Below are positions 59,169-64,000 of a stretch of 64,000 nt of DNA, in pieces; position 1 is the first letter of the stretch, and each line of letters starts with the position of its first letter. Both the position numbers and the translations under genes were made by a program. The DNA lies in the NCBI GenBank assembly GCA_014529385.2, contig CM043969.1, forward strand, positions 12,854,648 through 12,918,647, read 5' to 3'. Under the pieces are notes generated by a model that saw only the letters and a list, made by a program, of their open reading frames with translations, was not told the DNA's origin and did not search any database. The DNA is from Adiantum capillus-veneris. Its lineage: Eukaryota; Streptophyta; Polypodiopsida; Polypodiales; Pteridaceae.

Positions 59169-60108
59169 CTGTGTTTTCAGGAAGAGCCTTAGCTGCAACA
59201 CACTTGGTTACATAACAAGTAGCTATTACTATGTACTTGTTCTTCCTGGGGGTAACCTTCTTAAAAGGTCCCATAAAATCTAGTCCCCATTTCATGAACA
59301 CTCCCAGTGGTTGTACTGGCATCAAAGGAGTCATATCTGCAGCCATTGGTCGACCCATTCTTTGGCATATGTCACAATTTTCACAAAAACTTCTGACATT
59401 AGCAATCAGTGTTTGCCACCACAGACCAGCTTGCAGAATCTTCTTGTAGGTTACTTCGTTGGAAAAGCGTCCACAAGATTCACCATTGTGCGCTTCTAAA
59501 ATTACTTGCATTCTTCCTTCCATAGGGACACATCGTCGAAGTATACCATCAACACACAGTCGATAAAGTAATCCTCCTATGATAGTAAATTTCAGGATTT
59601 TTATGATCAGATATTTCTTCTGATTTTGCTTCCAATCCTCTGGAAAGGCACCTTGGGAAAGAAACTGATAAATATCATACCATTCAGGATCAACCGATTC
59701 TTCTGCCTCTAACTGAAATAAATCAGCATCCACCACTGGTTCATCTCTCAAGGGTGATTCTGAATATCCTTCCGTACTTCTTGAGAGAAAATCAGCCCCA
59801 CAATGGTTTCTGCGAGGCTTATGGAAAATTTTGAATTCAAACTGCATTAGGAACATCATCCATCTTATCAGCCTGCCTTGAATAATGACTTTATTAATCA
59901 GAAACAGAAGAACCTGATGGTCCACATAAAAATGGAATAATTTTTCCAACAGGTAATGCCTGAACTTTGTAGCATTGAAAACCATTCCAAGGGCTTCTCT
60001 CTCAGTAGTTGTATAGCCTTGTTTAGCCTGACTGAATCTGTGACTAGCAAAATAAACCGGATAATCAGTTCTTCCGTCTGGATGAGCTAATATTGCCTCC
60101 ATTGCCAA
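59169..60108 (-). pseudogene. G1 RNase H and integrase N-terminal part
   Basis: Minus strand: YPVYFASHRFSQAKQGYTTT and EREALGMVFNATKFRHYLL (RNase H), NHCGADFLSRS, then the integrase zinc finger region CENCDICQRMGRP and KWGLDFMGPFKKVTPRKNKY. It is cut at LPENTV by R1. The remaining integrase lies at 41.6-42.7 kb. Confidence 0.9.
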
Positions 60109-60119
60109 TCCCGAAGCAT

Positions 60120-61246
60120 CTATGTATGTACGTGGAAAATACTATCCCAGTTTGGTTGCCTAAGGACTGGTTTACTCGTAATGGCTTTTTTCAGATTCTG
60201 GAAGCTCTCCTCACATTCAGCAGTCCAATTGAACTTAATGGTCTTCTTTGTAAGCTCATATAGTGGTATTGCTTGAGAAGCAAACTTATGTACAAATCTT
60301 CTATAGAAATTCACATAACCCAAGAAAGAGCTCAACTCTGAAGTAGTTTTGCGTGCTTTAGCTTGCTGAACACACTGAATTTTGTCATTGGCCATCTCTA
60401 TTCCATTTTGGGAAACCACATGTCCCAGTATAGCTGTCCCTTCCAGACTAGAAAAACAGATTTGAATGGATTCAAACAAATCCACTTCTCCTGACAGCGT
60501 TTGAAAACCATTTCTAGGAATAGGAGGTGTTGTTCCTCATCTGAATAGACAATAAAGTCATCCATGAAAATGGCGAGGAAACGATGAAGAAATTCATTAA
60601 ACATCTCCATCATACACCGCTGAAAGGTAGCTGGTGCATTGCACAGGCCAAAAGGAATCACCAGATACATGACAGCTCCTCACTCAGTGATGAAAGTGGT
60701 CTTGGCTCTATCTTCAGGAGTGATCTCTAACTGGTTATAGCCACTATAACCGTCCATGAAGCTATACATTTCATATCCTGCGATCTCATCAAGCAACATG
60801 TCAGTAAAAGGCAAGGGAAATGGATCCTTAATAGTTTGGGCGTTGTGTTTCCTATAGTTGACACAAACTCTCAATTTTCCATTCTTCTTGGGGACGACGA
60901 CTATGGGAAATAGCCAATCACTGCTTGCCACTTCTGTGATGAACCCAGCCTTGAGAAGATTATCAATCTCCTCCTTGACCTTCTTTGCATAGTTGGGGTT
61001 CATCCAGTATCTTTGCAATCGTACTGGCCTAGCATTTGGTTTCAGCAGTATTCGGTGCTGACATACTTCAGGATCTACTCCCTTCAGATCTGTATGTTCC
61101 CAGGCAAACACATCTTTATAGCTCTGGAACATTTTTTGTGCCTTTTCGTTTATTGCCGGGTTGAGGTGCTTGTTAACCTTGATCATCCTAGGATTATCCT
61201 CTGATCCTAGGTTCCACTCTTCCACTTCTTGGTCATCTGGAAGCAA
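60120..61246 (-). pseudogene. G1 reverse transcriptase
   Basis: Minus strand: HTDLKGVDPEVCQHRI, WLFPIVVVPKKNGKLRVCVN, YSFMDGYSGYNQLEI. A stop at 60682-60680 falls where Trp is usual (TEW-GA). Then PFGLCNAPATFQRCM, the YxDD-type motif FMDDFIVYS (about 60557-60568), a frame change at about 60440, and FLGYVNFYRRFVHKFA. Confidence 0.9.
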
Positions 61247-61327
61247 CCAGTTTGGCTCGCCTCCTTTTCATTTGGTCGATTGTTTAGCATAATCCCACGC
61301 GTAATCCTAGGATGGTCCATTCATTTC

Positions 61328-62055
61328 TCAACATACTGGTTCCTCTACTATACCAGTATCAATTGGTTCCACCATCCTTCCAGTTAGCTGAATTGTTCTT
61401 TCCCCTATATTGACTTCAGTAAACTGATCAGGGAATTGTCTTTTTTGCTTGTGAGCCTGCTCTTTATTCAACAAGACTACATTCAAGTCAATCTCTACCA
61501 AAGGGAATATGTTCATGGCCGCCTGGCCCTGTACTTCTGACATAACTCCTTCGGCCTTAGTTCCTTCCTCTAGCTCATAGTAATGTTTGTCTGGATTTGG
61601 ATTCTCCCACTGGCCCCTTCTATGGTTAATGCTTGGTTTGCATAGCCATGAACAACATGTACTGTTCTCAACCATGGGTACCCCAGTAGCATCCCATATG
61701 CCCCTTGCACATCCAGGACTAGGAAACTGGTTTTGAATTTCTCCCTCCCAACTCTTATCTGCATATTTTCAATCATACCTGTCGCCTGTACGACTCTATG
61801 ATCTGCCATTCGTACTTTGAATGGTGATGGTTTCATATTAGTGATACCCATTCTTTGCTGAAGACGGGCTCCCATTATGTTGACTCCAGCTCCTCCATCC
61901 AGGATAACACTTGAGAGAGGTTCCCACTGCTTCCTAACCTTGTAGTCCACCTGAATAAGTGGAACTTCATCATTTCGGACGGCCTTCATGTCCACTATTC
62001 TGGCCTCTACCTCAGCTTTCTTGCGCTCTCTGATAAAGTTGGCCACCTCAGGCAA
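61328..62055 (-). pseudogene. G1 aspartic protease region
   Basis: Minus strand: SSVILDGGAGVNIMGARLQQ (DGG in place of DSG, a variant found in plant gypsy), FLVLDVQGAYGMLLGYPWL, then a frame change into the linker toward RT. Confidence 0.8.
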
Positions 62056-62345
62056 GGTTTTTCTGATATCTCCAGCTCTATAATCATCTTCTGAATTCTA
62101 TCACAAATTTTCACATGAATTTATTCTCTCTCTTGGTCAGACTCATTGTCAGAGGTTGAAGAACTGGTATCTTCACACTGCCATTCCTCTTTTGCAGTCC
62201 TTCCACTCTTTCCATCCACTTTCAGTTCATCAGCTAGTACATGTACCACAGCCAGCATGGTCTCAGTTATGGCTGGTACTAACTGATCTTTATCAGTCGA
62301 TTGGGCTGGTATCCTCTGAATGACTCTAGCTTCGGAACTTTCTGG

Positions 62346-63931
62346 CTACTCTGGTAGCTTCTTGGCTAAATCCTCCGTGATTTTAGCCGCTAGTTCCCTC
62401 TGCTCTTGCCACTCATCTACCACCTTTTCTTTACCTTTGGCCTTCCAAACATCTCTTTGTTGATCCCACTTGTTGTTGTTAGGATTGACTGGTGCTTTTG
62501 AAGTGTCTAGGATTTCTTCAATGACTACACCCTTGCTTCTAGTAACTACCCTGACTGGGACTGGCTCTGGTGCCTTAGCCTCATTAGTAGTAGTTACAGG
62601 TGCATCTGGGCATTGGGCTGCAAAATGGCCATACTTACCACAAGTATAGCAATTCATGCTCCTATTCTGAAAGTTGCCTTGTCCTCTGCCTCTGCCCATA
62701 CCTGGTTGGAATCGGCCACGTCCCTGACCAATACCACTGGTACCTGGTCTCTCCTCTTGAACTACTTTGACTGGTTCTACCTTCACTGGTTCAGTGTAGG
62801 CAACCACTGACAGATCTTTGCCTTTCTTAAAGTGGTGGATTTTGATGCCACAATTATTCCATAGGTGACCAAAAGCCTTACAGTAGGTACATTGTGGACA
62901 TTCATTGGAGATATGGTCCTTGGATTTTCATCTTGAACACCAAGTCTCCATCTTTCAAACTGACTGTCTTGTGTGGCTAATTTCGGCAATCTGTTTAGCC
63001 ATTTCTTCAATTTTCTTGGTCAAGGATCCCTTCTTTGATTTCTCCTTTGCTCATTCATTAGAGCTGCTCTTGGAGCTACTGGACATCTCACTAGAATTAG
63101 AACTTTCAGTAGCAGAGCTACTGCTACTGGTCCTTCACTTCTTGTGGCTCTTTTCCTTCTTGGCCCGCTGTTCGAGATTCAATGCCCTTTGGACCAGATC
63201 ATTGAATTTCTTAGTAGGGGCTGGTACCTCTTGTTCCCTAAGCTTTTTGCTTCTGAACCCATTCAGGAACCGTGCCCTCAACCTCTTCTTAGATGGCGGT
63301 TCCTGTATAACTGCCTGGTTAGCTCCCTGATCTTTTCCACATAACTGTAGACCGATAAATTTCTCTGTTTGATCTTATCTAATTCACTGAGAATATCTTC
63401 GTCCCCTCTATTGTCGGAATATTCCAACCTGAAGGCTTTGAGAAATTTGTTATATGATCTGAGCTGGCAGGCCGGGTAATGGTAATGCCATTTCCTCGCT
63501 GCCTCCTTCAAGGTTTGTGGAAAATATTCCCCCCAATAATCTTCATCAATATTTTTCAGTTTAGTATACTGCTGGAAAGCCTGTATGTGAACGTCTGGAT
63601 CATCCTTCTTCCCTCCCTTGAATATTGGAAAAGAAATCTTCAAGGAAGCTGTGTAATCATTCCGATTACTAGTGATCCTACCACTTCTCTTCTTGGATTC
63701 AGAATGACGCTTGGGAGTCTTCTTGCAATTTTCAATGTTAGCATCCCAATCAATCTCTGTCTCTGTCTTAGTGTCAGTGTCTTCTTTGGTTTTTCTGCTA
63801 GAAGTACGGTGACTACCTTTACTTCCCTTGGTATCCTTATCTCTCTGCCGGGACCGAGAACTCTTGGAACTCTTGGCCTTCCGTGCTTCCCGTTCTACCC
63901 GTCGGCGTCGAGAATGACTAGAGTGTTGTGA
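62346..63931 (-). pseudogene. G1 gag with two zinc knuckles (5' end at or beyond the window edge)
   Basis: Minus strand: ISFPIFKGGKKDDPDVHIQA, WGEYFPQTLKEAARKWHYHY and FRLEYSDNRGDEDILSEL (capsid-like). A first knuckle CTYCKAFGHLWNNC (about 62850-62891) and a second CYTCGKYGHFAAQC (about 62612-62653) are both CX2CX4HX4C. The frame is broken several times. The charged N-terminal part and the 5' LTR run toward or past 64000. Confidence 0.8.
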
Positions 63932-64000
63932 GTCCTGCGCCTCATAAGCCTTGACTATGCTCCTCCTGAGCCTCAGTGTCAGTCATCTTCTCTTGCTTGG

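Overview
This window reads as nuclear DNA of a land plant with a large, repeat-dominated genome. Evidence includes GT-AG introns (one of 84 bp), Ty1/copia and Ty3/gypsy elements nested inside one another, a plant-type LINE, MITE-like elements, and fragments of a plant PLS-class pentatricopeptide-repeat (PPR) gene. A seed-free plant such as a fern is my guess from the PPR style and repeat load; it is inference.

Region 1 (1-17,200) is the only part with non-transposon coding exons. These are a two-exon ParB/DGQHR-like reading frame (863-3526), a SET-domain exon (6107-6662, one apparent frameshift), and two FCP1/NIF-type HAD phosphatase-like exons (7305-8503 and 13683-14458). The space between and around them is filled by a diverged ~51-bp satellite. 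Its monomer carries a short hairpin and a GGACAAGTGGTGGACCTT core. It runs on the plus strand before ~7.2 kb and mostly on the minus strand from ~9.5 to ~16.6 kb. The ParB-like cassette has phase-1 splice boundaries at both ends, and each of the three downstream domain exons also opens after a phase-1 acceptor. The cassette could therefore be joined in frame to any of them. That modular layout is the most unusual thing I see.

Region 2 (17,200-28,900) holds unidentified decayed reading frames, a degenerate L1-like LINE (about 18.6-22.7 kb, plus strand), and a minus-strand copia element (24.1-28.3 kb). The copia lost its RNase H and 3' LTR and now abuts a gypsy reverse-transcriptase fragment.

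Region 3 (28,900-64,000) is a nest. The outermost layer is a minus-strand Ty3/gypsy element, called G1 here. Its gag-pol lies at 59.2-64 kb, its integrase C-terminus at 41.6-42.7 kb, its extra 3' ORFs at 30.6-33.8 kb, and its probable 3' LTR at 28.9-30.3 kb. It is split by two insertions. One is a plus-strand chromovirus (33,847-41,627, itself carrying a 288-bp MITE). The other is a plus-strand non-autonomous LTR element (42,842-59,168) whose two LTRs each contain the same captured PPR fragment and long CT tracts. That element contains a 1.36-kb TTAA-flanked inverted-repeat element. Its 3' LTR is broken by an unidentified insertion that itself carries a copia element with an ATGAG target duplication (51,826-57,256).

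All recognisable retroelement polyproteins carry stops or frameshifts. Most nonsense changes I could assign look like C-to-T or G-to-A transitions, as expected of methylated, silenced DNA. I found no rRNA or tRNA gene and no CRISPR array.
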